Assembly: GCA_012031925.1 (NCBI GenBank)
Contig: JAAUSE010000005.1
Span: 1-37,426, forward strand
Direction of reading: 5' to 3'
Source of the DNA: Candidatus Altimarinota bacterium
GTDB lineage: Bacteria; Patescibacteriota; JACMRA01
Length of the DNA: 37,426 nt
Position 1 is the stretch's first letter. Every line of letters begins with the position of its first letter. The position numbers and the translations under genes are program-made. Below the pieces are notes generated by a model that saw only the letters and a program-made list of their open reading frames with translations, did not search any database and was not told the origin of the DNA. Of this stretch, positions 7,132-15,737 are shown in pieces.

Positions 7132-7596
7132 CTAGTTATACTTATCCATGAATATCTGCAGTTTTTGTTTTTGTGAATCAGAACATAAGATATCCATAGC
7201 ATTAAGAATCATAATCTTCTCATAATTCTTGTTTATTCCTTCAAAGAATATCCTACTGACATTATCTTCAGAATAATCACAATAATTGTAAGACTTTTGA
7301 TTAACTTCAAAAAGACCATAACCATAATCTCTCAAGCCACCATAATCAGTAATTTTTGTTCTTTTTACAAACCCATAATAAATATCTATATCATAAGATA
7401 ATGTATAAGGGTAAAGTTTTTTCAATATTGATTTTTGCTCTACGTTATACTGGACTATAATATTGTGCCGTATTAAAAGAGTAATAAAGAACAATATTGC
7501 AATACCAGCAGATTTGCAAATCCCTCTAACTATCCAATAATCCAACGCTGACCTTTGGTATCCAAACCCATAACCATTCATTTTTGTCCAGTTCAT
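7132..7596 (-). CDS. Hypothetical single-pass membrane protein
   Basis: Unrecognised, 154 residues. One transmembrane helix lies at about residues 27-46 (GICKSAGIAILFFITLLI), after a Gly/Tyr-rich N-terminus. The remainder is a soluble domain rich in Tyr and Asp (YTLSYDIDIYYGFVKR, TDYGGLRDYGYGLFEV). The ATG begins one base after the restored stop of the HAD gene (7598), and GAGGA lies nine bases upstream of it, so the gene is part of the rsmE-HAD transcription unit. It ends at the terminator 7045-7070. Confidence 0.6.
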   Translation of the reverse strand: MNWTKMNGYGFGYQRSALDYWIVRGICKSAGIAILFFITLLIRHNIIVQYNVEQKSILKKLYPYTLSYDIDIYYGFVKRTKITDYGGLRDYGYGLFEVNQKSYNYCDYSEDNVSRIFFEGINKNYEKIMILNAMDILCSDSQKQKLQIFMDKYN

Positions 7597-7597
7597 T

Positions 7598-8211
7598 TCA
7601 AGAAATCCTCGCTAACACATTATGAATATCTTCAAACTCCATCAAAATCTGATCATCAAACAAGTGCTTTGATAATCGCTCTTTTCTATGAAATCCCCAA
7701 TCAACCCCAATAATTCTTGACTTTGAAAGAATCCTACCAATCTCAATAATATCACTCTCCGTATCAGTAATATAAATAGTTTTTCAGCTGAAATACCCCA
7801 GCTATTCAAAATATTTTGAACCTTTACTTCTTTACTGTGATGTTCCTCGTATCCCAATACATAATCAAAATTGATGCCACTTTGCTTACAAAACTTTTTC
7901 ACGTAAATTTCTGAGCCAGAAGAAACAACTGCCATCTTGGTATCCTGAAGTTTTTTTAACTCCACAACAAAACCATCAAACAATCTACCATATTCCAAAC
8001 AAAATTCTCCAAAAACCTCTTTCTTTTGATTCTTACTAGGATCGTAATTTTGCAAACAATGAGCAGGTTTATCAAAGTAACTTTGAAGATTCATTTTAGC
8101 TTCCTCAATACTCAAATCTGGTTCCAAATATAAATAAGCTAACACACAAGCATCAAAAGTGTCTCCAATAACTCCATCAAAATCCAATATCAAATATTGT
8201 GTAATACTCAT
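7598..8211 (-). CDS. HAD-superfamily hydrolase (frameshifted)
   Basis: Probable phosphatase or phosphatase-like hydrolase of the HAD superfamily. Motif I is LILDFDGVIGDTF near residues 7-19, with D10 and D12 as nucleophile and acid/base. Motif II is MAVVSSGS (Ser/Thr of beta-strand 2). The conserved Lys region is HHSKEVKVQNIL. Motif III, YITDTESDIIEIG, appears only after a frame change: the continuous frame runs on to 7642 with unrelated residues. Adding one A to the A5 run at 7780-7784 yields 204 residues ending at 7598. The start at 8211 is preferred over an upstream start at 8253 because homology begins there. The substrate is unknown. It lies 42 bp after rsmE. Confidence 0.75.
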
Positions 8212-8253
8212 TTTATCCTCTAGTAACCTCCACAAATAAAACAATAAAAGCAT

Positions 8254-8535
8254 TTATGTCAAGTATGTATAACCAGCAATCCAAGCAGGCAGAACTAATT
8301 CACTAATTTTACAAATACCAAGGTTCAAATTTTTAAACTTTTCAATCTCTTCCTCACTCCAACCACCTTCAGGCCCAACAATAATTGATTTGGCTATAAA
8401 ATTTTCCCTATATTCTCCAGTACAATCCAAAACTAGAGGTGAGTTCTCATTTAACAATTTTTGTAACTGTTTATTATCAACTAGTTCAATTTCAGGTTGC
8501 CAGAGGCGCTGACATTGTTCAGTAGAACGAATCAA
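8254..8535 (-). CDS. rsmE: RsmE-like 16S rRNA m3U1498 methyltransferase, C-terminal part (frame-shifted)
   Basis: This frame holds the SPOUT (trefoil-knot) methyltransferase domain of RsmE. It shows RSTEQCQRLWQPEIE, the substrate/SAM signature IIVGPEGGWSEEEIEKF, then LGICKISELVLPAWIAG. The usual closing motif (LG-x-RILRxETA) is replaced by KISELVLPAWIAGYTYL, an unusual divergence at the SAM-binding knot. It joins the N-terminal part (8519-8917) if one A is removed from the A9 run at 8538-8546, giving about 214-220 residues. Its nominal start is an artefact of the frame break. Confidence 0.82.
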   Translation of the reverse strand: MIRSTEQCQRLWQPEIELVDNKQLQKLLNENSPLVLDCTGEYRENFIAKSIIVGPEGGWSEEEIEKFKNLNLGICKISELVLPAWIAGYTYLT

Positions 8536-8917
8536 AATTTTTTTTTAGTCTTTCCCAGTTAATATTGTATTTAGGACTATATTGAGATTCAAACAAAATC
8601 AGTCTATCAATATCAGCCAATGGCAAAAGCTCAACCAATTTATCCAAATATTGCTTATCAGGAATTGCTTGAAATAAAATCTTTTCATTAGGTTTTTTGC
8701 CTAATACTTCATAACTTTGTAACGAATACTGAATTAATTTTTTCTTCTTATCAACTTTTTCAATAATAATTTTACCAATAGAACCTTTTTGATCACAAAC
8801 ATCAAGTTCATCACCTTCTTTTACACGTGTAGACAAAAAATGCCCAGCCTCGTCTCCTTGGAGAGTTCTTTGATTGAACTTTGGTAAATAATAATACATA
8901 GTATCTGTAATTGACAT
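8519..8917 (-). CDS. rsmE: RsmE-like 16S rRNA m3U1498 methyltransferase, N-terminal part
   Basis: RsmE methylates U1498 of 16S rRNA in the assembled small subunit. This part is the PUA-like N-terminal domain (MYYYLPKFNQ, GDEAGHFLSTRVKEGDELDV, KGSIGKIIIEKV) and the start of the SPOUT domain (FQAIPDKQYLDKLVELLPLADIDRLILFES), broken for length here. Homology suggests the ATG at 8899 (MYYYLPK) may be the true start rather than 8917. The frame ends after NWERLKK at an A9 run; the remaining domain continues in the next frame. First gene of the rsmE-HAD-membrane protein unit. Confidence 0.85.
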   Translation of the reverse strand: MSITDTMYYYLPKFNQRTLQGDEAGHFLSTRVKEGDELDVCDQKGSIGKIIIEKVDKKKKLIQYSLQSYEVLGKKPNEKILFQAIPDKQYLDKLVELLPLADIDRLILFESQYSPKYNINWERLKKNFDSFY

Positions 8918-8935
8918 TCAAGCAATTTACATTTA

Positions 8936-8964
8936 TTGACAAATAAGTGATTATAGGATATATT
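8936..8964 (+). promoter_or_regulatory. Promoter of the 151-aa TM/coiled-coil gene
   Basis: TTGACA, 17-nt spacer, TATATT; the ATG at 8994 is preceded by GAGGAAAA as ribosome-binding site. Confidence 0.75.
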
Positions 8965-8993
8965 AAAATCACAATCGACTTGAGGAAAATACA

Positions 8994-9449
8994 ATGAAGT
9001 TAATAGCTCAGGTTGCACAACCGACGCAGCCAACACCAGCGCCTACCAAATCTTGGTTTGATTCTATACACCCATTCCTCACTCCTATATTGTTAATTAC
9101 CTTAGCTGGTTTAATGTACAATGTAATGAGAAATCAAAAAAAAGATATTATTGAAGAAGTGAACAGGACAATAACTAGAGAAAATTTAGCTTTGGATACT
9201 AAGCTATCTGGAGAAATAAAAGCTTTGGATACTAAGCTATCTGGAGAAATAAAAGCTTTAGATACTAAGGTTGAAAACAACACTAATCAGCTTTCTAGAG
9301 TGGTACTTGATATTAAAGATATCAAAACTGATATTGGAATACTCAAGTCCAACCAAGAAAAAATAATCACTGCCATAAAAGTACTGGCAAAGATAGGAGA
9401 TGATCATCCCGAGACAGCCAAAAAAACTGTTGAGGAAGTATTACCTTAA
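8994..9449 (+). CDS. Membrane-anchored coiled-coil protein with 11-residue tandem repeats
   Basis: Unrecognised by family. 151 residues: a Gln/Pro/Thr-rich N-terminal stretch, one transmembrane helix (about residues 26-43, PFLTPILLITLAGLMYNVM), then a long coiled coil. The coil contains two perfect and one partial copy of ALDTKLSGEIK, encoded by a 33-nt tandem DNA repeat (9189-9269), followed by DIKDIKTDIGILKSNQEKI. The architecture is shared with three other loci in the window (18259-18776, 20506-20934, 27984-28577), although sequences differ. It has a clear promoter, a strong GAGG ribosome-binding site and its own terminator, so it is a single-gene unit. Confidence 0.75.
   Translation: MKLIAQVAQPTQPTPAPTKSWFDSIHPFLTPILLITLAGLMYNVMRNQKKDIIEEVNRTITRENLALDTKLSGEIKALDTKLSGEIKALDTKVENNTNQLSRVVLDIKDIKTDIGILKSNQEKIITAIKVLAKIGDDHPETAKKTVEEVLP
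9189..9269 (+). repeat. 33-nt in-frame tandem repeat (2 full + 1 partial unit)
   Basis: Units begin at 9189, 9222 and 9255 (GCTTTGGATACTAAGC... with T/A change in the third). Each full unit codes ALDTKLSGEIK, an 11-residue coiled-coil period. Confidence 0.9.
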
Positions 9450-9455
9450 TAACAC

Positions 9456-9484
9456 AACCCCTTCGAAATTTCGTGGGGGTTTTT
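9456..9484 (+). terminator. Rho-independent terminator
   Basis: AACCCC and GGGGTT flank an inner CGAAATTTCG palindrome, followed by T5, just after the 151-aa gene. Confidence 0.85.
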
Positions 9485-9556
9485 ATACCAACAAAAGAAT
9501 TGGGACAGTTTCTCAAAACCATTGACCAAAAAGAGATTTTGTGAAAGAGTAGGGTT

Positions 9557-10684
9557 ATGACAGAATTTTTTTATAAGCTTGGACATTGCAAGGATCTGGC
9601 GGTTGCCGAGTTTTGTGCTTTGACTAAAGATAAGAATCCTCAAATAACAGATAATTGGTTAATAAGCGAAAAAAATCTCAATGTTAATCGAACTGGGTCT
9701 TTGATTTTTGGCGGGATTATCCTTGGCAAGATGAAAGATTTTGGAACTAATAAAAAGAATTTTCAGAGCTTTTTACAAGAATTCCTAGATATGGAGCACG
9801 AAATCCATCAGACCAAAAAGGTGGGTATCTCTGTGCCATTCAAACTATCTCACAACGTTATCAACATAGCCAAAAAAGCAGGCTTCAAAAAAATCAACGT
9901 CCTCAAAGACAAGCAACCCAACATAGGCAACTGGAAAGGGCTCAAAGAATGGTATATTATTTTCTTTATCAATAAAGATCTTGTGCTTGGTAAAATTGAT
10001 ACATATTTTGATCAAGAATTTTATTCCAAACTAGACATGAGACTGCCAGTTAGTGACATGAGGCGAGGTCAAATTAACCTCAAGCTTGCTAGGTCTTTGG
10101 TTAATCTCAATTCTCAAAAATCCATCTATGATCCGTTTGTTGGTGTAGGGCGAATTCCACTTGCAAGCATGAATCTTAAAAAACAATTCATTGCCTCAGA
10201 CATTAATGAACAAGCTATTAAAGATACCAAAAATAACTATGAATATGGTAAGACCTTTTGGTCAAAAACTTTGAAAAGACCAGTTGATCTTGTAGAGCCT
10301 TTTTTGTCTGACTCACGAAATATTAGTGAGCTTAATCTCACAGGGGTAAATTTTGCTCATGTAGGAATTTCTACAGAAGGTTATCTTGGTACTAACTTCA
10401 ACACCAAGCCATCAGAAAAAAATTGTCAAGATCAGTGGCAAATTATTGAAAAACTCTGGAAAGATACTATTCAAAGCTCTCAAACAATCAAAATACCTGA
10501 GATTGTTCTTTGCCTTCCATTCTATCAATTGGGTAATAAGCAATTACTACCAAATTTTGTGGATAGATTAATACAATCAACTAGTTATTCATTAACTAGT
10601 TTTCACAACCAAAAACCATATATTTTGTATTCAAGAGAAAAATCTAACGTGGGTCATATGATACTCAAATTAGTTTTGAGTTAA
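9557..10684 (+). CDS. TRM11-like SAM-dependent RNA/DNA methyltransferase
   Basis: A Rossmann-fold methyltransferase related to TRM11/THUMP-type tRNA guanosine methyltransferases. The 375 residues begin with the family N-terminal pattern FFYKLGHCKDLAVAEFCAL. The catalytic domain starts with DMRRGQINLKLARSLVNL and SAM motif I IYDPFVGVGRIPLASM (about residues 190-206), then FIASDINEQAI (motif II). The usual motif IV (DPPY) is replaced by STEGYLGTNF near residue 272, a TEGYLG-type variant also seen in TRM11-like homologues. The substrate is uncertain: tRNA G10 methylation is only a family guess. AGGG six bases upstream could serve as the ribosome-binding site. Confidence 0.82.
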   Translation: MTEFFYKLGHCKDLAVAEFCALTKDKNPQITDNWLISEKNLNVNRTGSLIFGGIILGKMKDFGTNKKNFQSFLQEFLDMEHEIHQTKKVGISVPFKLSHNVINIAKKAGFKKINVLKDKQPNIGNWKGLKEWYIIFFINKDLVLGKIDTYFDQEFYSKLDMRLPVSDMRRGQINLKLARSLVNLNSQKSIYDPFVGVGRIPLASMNLKKQFIASDINEQAIKDTKNNYEYGKTFWSKTLKRPVDLVEPFLSDSRNISELNLTGVNFAHVGISTEGYLGTNFNTKPSEKNCQDQWQIIEKLWKDTIQSSQTIKIPEIVLCLPFYQLGNKQLLPNFVDRLIQSTSYSLTSFHNQKPYILYSREKSNVGHMILKLVLS

Positions 10685-10714
10685 AAAAAGTCAGTAAGAA
10701 AAATCAAACTGACT
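10683..10714 (-). terminator. Minus-strand terminator-like hairpin
   Basis: Read on the minus strand, AGTCAGT-13 nt-ACTGACT is followed by T7. No minus-strand gene is visible upstream. The 10715-10850 interval holds two more small hairpins (TCTGC-CGTTAA-GCAGA and CTAG-AAAG-CTAG), so a short minus-strand RNA is possible. It may simply end transcription of the methyltransferase gene by pairing alone. Confidence 0.5.
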
Positions 10715-10849
10715 CAGCCTCCGTTGTTGTTCTGCCGTTAAGCAGATACTAGAAAGCTAGCTTACTTCAAGAATTAAGTCAATCAAAAAGTTTATGAATC
10801 TCGAGTTTTAGGTTTATCTTAAAATAAATATTGGGTAGATTCTATCAAT

Positions 10850-10878
10850 TTGACGATGAGTTTTTTGAAAAGTATAAT
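10850..10878 (+). promoter_or_regulatory. Promoter of the 10900-13184 unit
   Basis: TTGACG, 17-nt spacer, perfect TATAAT; transcription start predicted about 15 nt before the ATG at 10900, leaving no room for a full Shine-Dalgarno site. Confidence 0.75.
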
Positions 10879-10899
10879 TACAAGCATAATTAAATAAAT

Positions 10900-11412
10900 A
10901 TGTTAGAAAATTTTCCAAAACCAACAGATAATTCCCCAGAACAATCCAAGCAAATGGAGCTTCAACAAGAAATAGACATACTAAAACAAAAACTCCAAGC
11001 AGCTCAAGCAGCTATAGAAATGGATGGTGGTACCACTGAAGAAGAAAAAGTAAACCAGTTTGATAAAATGATAGAATCAATGAAAAACATTTCGAACAAA
11101 CAAAAGTCTACAATTTTGGGTGGTGTTATGGCTTTCTTTACTGTTATACCAGCAACTGCTTATTTGAGTCATCAGTACAATAGCCCAAAGCAAACCAAGA
11201 TTCTAGAAACCACTGAACAAATAGATAAACCAGTGAACCTAACAATGCGAAAATCTCCAGCTCCATCACGTGGTGATGATTATTACCAGCGTGAACAAGA
11301 ACCCCAGATTCAAGAATCTGCCCCAGAGAGGCCAACAATCGAATCAATGTTATATAATCAATATCAAGTAAGTGATATTGGTGATAATTTGAACACATCC
11401 ATCCAAAACTAA
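10900..11412 (+). CDS. Hypothetical coiled-coil/TM protein
   Basis: Unrecognised, 170 residues. A cytoplasmic coiled coil (about residues 17-40, QMELQQEIDILKQKLQAAQ) is followed by an acidic linker. One transmembrane helix spans about residues 72-90 (STILGGVMAFFTVIPATAYL). The exported part is Pro/Gln/Glu-rich and disordered-looking. It is the first gene of a unit with the kinase-like protein (22-bp gap). The same N-in, single-TM topology in both neighbours suggests they work together at the membrane. No Shine-Dalgarno site. Confidence 0.6.
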   Translation: MLENFPKPTDNSPEQSKQMELQQEIDILKQKLQAAQAAIEMDGGTTEEEKVNQFDKMIESMKNISNKQKSTILGGVMAFFTVIPATAYLSHQYNSPKQTKILETTEQIDKPVNLTMRKSPAPSRGDDYYQREQEPQIQESAPERPTIESMLYNQYQVSDIGDNLNTSIQN

Positions 11413-11434
11413 CAAAATCACCAAAGTTACCAAT

Positions 11435-12166
11435 ATGGTGACCTTAACTTCTTCTATCAATTGGAAGCAGGTTGGAGTATCTTTCCCACTAAACTTAGTT
11501 CTTGATAACCAAAATCAAGTAGTTGGGTACATTCAAGACTATTACCAATCTACCAAGAGCTTACTTGACTATACAGTTATCAAAGGAAGCCAAGCAGAAA
11601 TACTAAATGCTATCGAGCTGCTTAAGAATCTATATTCTAAAGTCAAATTTCTGCATAATCTTGATATAACAATTGTAGATTGGAATTATCAAAACTTTCT
11701 AGTAACCAACAATCAGGTTATTCTTATTGATGCAGATGCTTGGGGTTTTGATAATTTTCTGGCAGATGCCAAAACTACGGATTATCTTCCACCTGAATAT
11801 TTTGAAAGCAAAAGAAATAACCAAGCATTTCAATACAATTACCAATCTGATTGGTATGGTTTCGTTACTCTTGTATTTGAGGTTTTGTTTGGATGCTCTC
11901 CCCACTCAACCCAAACCTACAAAACTAATCGAACCAGTTACTTAAATCATAGTAATAAAGAACCAAACAAATTAAGAAGAATGGCAATGTACCCACAGAG
12001 CCTCTTAGACTATTTTGTAGATGTATTTGAGAATGATCTTCGAGGTGAGTTTCCTATTCATCTTCTTGATGAGGCTGAGAAGTTTGCTTTGACTAAACTA
12101 GGTAATTTTCAATCAACACCAGCTCAGCCTTCCAAAAAGTATCTAATCAAACCAAAACTCAAGTAG
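11435..12166 (+). CDS. Protein-kinase-like domain, N-terminal part of a TM receptor-like protein (frame broken)
   Basis: The C-lobe of a protein-kinase-like fold is visible. IVDWNYQNFLV (about residues 81-91) is a D-x4-N catalytic-loop-like motif, and VILIDADAWGF (about 96-106) stands where DFG would be. TTDYLPPEYFE resembles the activation-loop APE-type segment, and YQSDWYGFVTLVFEVLFGCSPH the helix-F Asp region. The N-lobe is short and lacks a clear Gly-rich loop or VAIK lysine, so catalysis is uncertain. The frame ends soon after a Pro/Lys linker. Adding one A to the A5 run at 12134-12138 continues it into 12139-13032, giving one protein of 583 residues for 11435-13184. Confidence 0.65.
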   Translation: MVTLTSSINWKQVGVSFPLNLVLDNQNQVVGYIQDYYQSTKSLLDYTVIKGSQAEILNAIELLKNLYSKVKFLHNLDITIVDWNYQNFLVTNNQVILIDADAWGFDNFLADAKTTDYLPPEYFESKRNNQAFQYNYQSDWYGFVTLVFEVLFGCSPHSTQTYKTNRTSYLNHSNKEPNKLRRMAMYPQSLLDYFVDVFENDLRGEFPIHLLDEAEKFALTKLGNFQSTPAQPSKKYLIKPKLK

Positions 12167-13032
12167 CACCCAATAATGTTACAAGAGGAACAAATAGATC
12201 GCCAAAAACTACTCGAAAATATGTTTCAACCAACTCGAGGAGAAGGAGACACAAACACAAAGGTTTTGGCGGAGTTATAGGTAATTTCATCAATGCTAAA
12301 GGACTGGCAGTATCATTACTAAGTGTTTTGGCAATTGTTGGAATCGGTGGTGGCTTCAAAGTTACTAGCCTAGCAAATCTCGGATATCTACTTGATAGTC
12401 GAGATAAAGTTACCAAAAAAATTGATCGATTAGTTAATAACGATGAGTATGCAAGTGACTTTATGATGAACCCAGATTTGGATGTAGTAAAAAAATATCC
12501 AAAACAGTTTATCCTTTGCCCTTCCATACAATCCAAGGAGGTTAAAATTATTCAATGGAAGCAATGCAATATAGATATCAACTTTGTATTCAATCACAAG
12601 ATGAACAAAGTATATCTTGAAAATGGGTCGATTGTAAAACCTCAATATGAAGCTAAGAATTTCAAAGTTGGACGAGTTCTAAATGTAAAGCCAAGAAAAA
12701 CCGAAGGATTTGTTTTGAATCAAAACTTTGGAAATTCTAGATCGCGTAATGTTTATCTCAATGGAATATTGATTGATAATAGTGTTAATCAACTATCTAT
12801 TTTAGATGTTCAGAGCTTGAAGCAAATTGGTGTTAAGCAATTTGCCAATATCGCTCTCAATCGAGATGGGTATTACGATTACAATGATTTGGCTGAAACT
12901 TATTATAGTTCTGAGGTTTTGCAAAAACTACTAAGGATATCTTTCCAAATTACTATCCAGGATACTACCGAAGTGGTTTTTCTGGATCCCAAAGTGAATT
13001 GGATTCAACTATTATCCAATCCAGGTTCTTAG
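12139..13032 (+). CDS. Middle part of the kinase-like TM protein (frame-shifted continuation)
   Basis: No start codon is present near the junction; homology to the preceding frame is by continuity only. The frame gives a very basic juxtamembrane stretch (NSRRRRHKHKGFGG), one transmembrane helix (KGLAVSLLSVLAIVGIGGG), and then an exported domain with Asn/Val-rich strands and a VYLNGILIDNSVNQLSILDV segment. The basic stretch before the helix predicts kinase domain inside, C-terminal domain outside, the layout of a transmembrane receptor kinase. It ends in unrelated residues after an A5 run at 12923-12927. One extra A there leads into 12928-13184. Confidence 0.6.
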   Translation, partial: VSNQTKTQVAPNNVTRGTNRSPKTTRKYVSTNSRRRRHKHKGFGGVIGNFINAKGLAVSLLSVLAIVGIGGGFKVTSLANLGYLLDSRDKVTKKIDRLVNNDEYASDFMMNPDLDVVKKYPKQFILCPSIQSKEVKIIQWKQCNIDINFVFNHKMNKVYLENGSIVKPQYEAKNFKVGRVLNVKPRKTEGFVLNQNFGNSRSRNVYLNGILIDNSVNQLSILDVQSLKQIGVKQFANIALNRDGYYDYNDLAETYYSSEVLQKLLRISFQITIQDTTEVVFLDPKVNWIQLLSNPGS

Positions 13033-13184
13033 CAACAAAGGGTAATGCAATCCAACTAAGTACAATTGGTAAAAGTTCAGAACCTGATTTTGTGTCAATT
13101 ATGAATCGAATTAAGAATCAACAAAAAGCCGAAATGGTTGAGTTTTTTCGAAAAGAGCTCGAAAAATCTAAAAATCAAAAATGA
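12928..13184 (+). CDS. C-terminal part of the kinase-like TM protein (frame-shifted continuation)
   Basis: Continuation after the A5 run at 12923-12927. It shows a Tyr/Gly/Ser-rich segment (FPNYYPGYYRSGFSGSQSE), LDSTIIQSRFLATKGNAIQL, and a charged helical tail ending EKSKNQK. It has no start codon of its own and is followed directly by a terminator (13191-13219). The frames of 11435-13184 sum to an exact codon number when two A residues are added. Confidence 0.55.
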
Positions 13185-13190
13185 ATAACA

Positions 13191-13219
13191 AGCATCCAAT
13201 AATATGGGTGCTTTTTTTT
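13191..13219 (+). terminator. Rho-independent terminator of the kinase-like unit
   Basis: AGCATCC, 8-nt loop, GGGTGCT, then T8. Confidence 0.85.
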
Positions 13220-13240
13220 ATATAGCCATCAATTTAATAT

Positions 13241-13269
13241 TTGCATAAAAACATATTTTCATTTAGTAT
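13241..13269 (+). promoter_or_regulatory. Promoter of the VirB6-like gene
   Basis: TTGCAT, 17-nt spacer, TAGTAT, about 20 nt before the ATG at 13290. Confidence 0.5.
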
Positions 13270-13289
13270 TTTTTATTGAATCAATTGGT

Positions 13290-15737
13290 ATGAAATTTCC
13301 GAATTTACTAAAATTTTTAACCAGCCAAAAACTACAAATTAGCAGAATAATAACAGCACTATCACTATTGTTCCTAATATTCTCTGTATTTGTAGGATCA
13401 TCTATCTCAACCTTTGCCCAAGACAAGACAATAGCTACAGATACCTTCACAAAAGAACCAGCTAATAACAGCACGTTTACAGGCTTAAAGACTAGTAAAA
13501 CATTTCCTTTAGATGCAACTGTGTATAGTATATCTTTACTACATGGTAGTGGTTTTCAATATAAACCCTCAGAATCCAGCTTTGGTTCAGATCTTGCAAA
13601 TAAACCAAACGGAACCAGAGCTTTTGATATCACTGAGTGTACCGTTGATGGCTATTGCTTAGCAATAGATAACACTGATTCAAGTGGAAACTCTCAAAAC
13701 CAAAAATCATTAGTATTTAGTGGCTGCTCAGGTTCATATTACTATAAAAGTGTTAGTCCAGATGATGGGGGTAACAGATTTTATGTAACTTGTACGAAAC
13801 AAGAGGATATATTATATGAATCTGGAGCAAAAAGACCTGATACTGTTGTTGAACTCCAACAAGACATCAATGATGTCAAAGCAGCTAAGGGTGGGGATGA
13901 AGCAAAAAAACAAGCAGTTTTAGCTAAAAATCTTAATTCAACTGATACAGATCTCAAAACTGGAAATAAAGTTGATCAATCTGGAACTTCAGGTGCTGCA
14001 CAACAAGCAACCAATCCAGACGCAAATGATGGAGGTGCGGATCTTTGGACAATCCTCTTCAATCTGGTTGCTTCCATCCTGCTCATATTTGTATGGCTCC
14101 TTGCTTGGCTGATATTTTGGATATTCTGGATAGTTGCTTACATCTTTTTAATCCTAATTCAGATCAATCCGGCTGGTACTGACTTCATCAACGTGGCCAT
14201 CGCCCCGTGGCAAATAGTTGTCTCCATCGCCAACATCGTGGTGCTGGGTTCTTTCATCTTCATTGGGTTTGGTTATCTTCTCAACATAGGTTTTATCAAA
14301 AAAACAAGCCTCTCTGAATTTGTCACCAACATTATTATCGTAGCTGTGACCATCAACTTTACTATCTTTGGTGCAGCTACATTTGTAAATATCACTCACG
14401 GAGTAGGTAATGCTTTTGTGGGTGGTTATGCAGGAACTCAAGGAACTTCTGCTGATAAAATTATCTCCAAAGTAACTGAAAGTATTCAAAATATTTCTTT
14501 TGTTCGTTGCGGTAATTTACCTGAAGTAGACTCTGAAACCCTCAACAAATCCAAAGACGCTAATACTGGAGTATCCAAATTTGAGTGTGATGAACCATCT
14601 GGTACTTTGGGTGATGTTGGTCGTGTACTCAGTACTTTTGGTGAGATTGGTGATAAATCTGGAGCTAATGTAACTCGAGTAATGCGTGAAGTACTGTACC
14701 TAACAATCATTGCTTTTGCTATCTTAATTTTTTGGAAAGGTATCCGTCTGGCTTTGATTCGAGTGGTCGGACTTTGGCTATTGATGATAATATCTCCTTT
14801 GGCCCTAGTTGGTTATTTTTCACCTTTTGATGATCTCAAAAAATATGGCAAACAGTGGTTAGATTATTTTTGGAAGTTAGCATTATTTTATCCTGCCTTC
14901 ATCTTTGGTTGGATCCTAGTTGGTGAAATGTCAACCCAGTTCGTGGGTGCTGCCAACGCTAATTTGGCTAATAACCCTGCGACAGTTTCCAACACTGGTT
15001 CTGTGTTAGCTGAGGCTCAAGTATTTTCCTCAGGCAATATTAACTCTCTAATTCTGCTAGTACTAGGTGGTATTGTGACTATTGGAATGATGAATCTTCT
15101 CTTTGAATTCTTCGAAAAGAGCTTTAATGAAATTGCCAAGGCTGGTTTAGATGCACTTCAAAGTACCGTGGGTAAAAGCATTGGCTTTGCAACTAGCACG
15201 GCAGGAGGTGCCATTAGAGCAGGTGGTAAGGGAGCAGGACTTGCAATTGGTGTTGCCTCCAAACTAAATGATAAGAACTATCAATTCCAAATTGGTACTC
15301 TTGACAAACAAATAGCAAACACTAGTGATCCTGCTATACTACAAAAATTAGAAAATCAAAAAATCAATCTAGAAAATCTCAGACAAAAAAGACTTGATCA
15401 AGGTAATTTTCTCAAGGAAAATGTCAAAAATGGCTTTCAGTTTGCTGGAGATGCGGTGGAATACACACCAAAACTAATGAGTAATATTGCCTCAATTCCT
15501 GGAGGTTTTAGCAAAAACCGGCAAAAACAAAAAGAGGCTCGTATAGCCGGGATGGACACAAGGCTGATGGCCAGAACTGAGGCTGCAATGAGGCTCAATC
15601 CAGTACTTGCAGGAGCTTTAGCTGGTGTTGGGTACAATATTGACGCAGACGAGAATTTTCAAAGATTCCAAGGACTGGATCAAAAAACCCTTGATCAAAT
15701 TAACAAAAAAAAACAAGGAAGATGGCAAAGGCTATGA
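13290..15737 (+). CDS. VirB6/TrbL-like polytopic membrane protein (N-terminal ~805 residues)
   Basis: A type IV secretion-type inner-membrane channel protein by topology and sequence style, as is common in CPR genomes. A signal peptide (about residues 1-43, ending near STFAQ) is followed by an exported domain with Cys-bearing segments (ITECTVDGYCLAI, FSGCSG, VTCTKQED). The polytopic core then runs from about residue 255 to 620: a Trp-rich helix cluster (LLAWLIFWIFWIVAYIFL), helices with NPAGTDFINVAIAPWQIV, RVVGLWLLMIISPLALVGYF and SLILLVLGGIVTIGMMNLLF. After it a Gly/Ala-rich amphipathic stretch and a long cytoplasmic coil begin. The frame stops at 15737, but removing one A from the A9 run at 15705-15713 continues it to 17235 as a 1314-residue protein. 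Confidence 0.8.
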   Translation: MKFPNLLKFLTSQKLQISRIITALSLLFLIFSVFVGSSISTFAQDKTIATDTFTKEPANNSTFTGLKTSKTFPLDATVYSISLLHGSGFQYKPSESSFGSDLANKPNGTRAFDITECTVDGYCLAIDNTDSSGNSQNQKSLVFSGCSGSYYYKSVSPDDGGNRFYVTCTKQEDILYESGAKRPDTVVELQQDINDVKAAKGGDEAKKQAVLAKNLNSTDTDLKTGNKVDQSGTSGAAQQATNPDANDGGADLWTILFNLVASILLIFVWLLAWLIFWIFWIVAYIFLILIQINPAGTDFINVAIAPWQIVVSIANIVVLGSFIFIGFGYLLNIGFIKKTSLSEFVTNIIIVAVTINFTIFGAATFVNITHGVGNAFVGGYAGTQGTSADKIISKVTESIQNISFVRCGNLPEVDSETLNKSKDANTGVSKFECDEPSGTLGDVGRVLSTFGEIGDKSGANVTRVMREVLYLTIIAFAILIFWKGIRLALIRVVGLWLLMIISPLALVGYFSPFDDLKKYGKQWLDYFWKLALFYPAFIFGWILVGEMSTQFVGAANANLANNPATVSNTGSVLAEAQVFSSGNINSLILLVLGGIVTIGMMNLLFEFFEKSFNEIAKAGLDALQSTVGKSIGFATSTAGGAIRAGGKGAGLAIGVASKLNDKNYQFQIGTLDKQIANTSDPAILQKLENQKINLENLRQKRLDQGNFLKENVKNGFQFAGDAVEYTPKLMSNIASIPGGFSKNRQKQKEARIAGMDTRLMARTEAAMRLNPVLAGALAGVGYNIDADENFQRFQGLDQKTLDQINKKKQGRWQRL

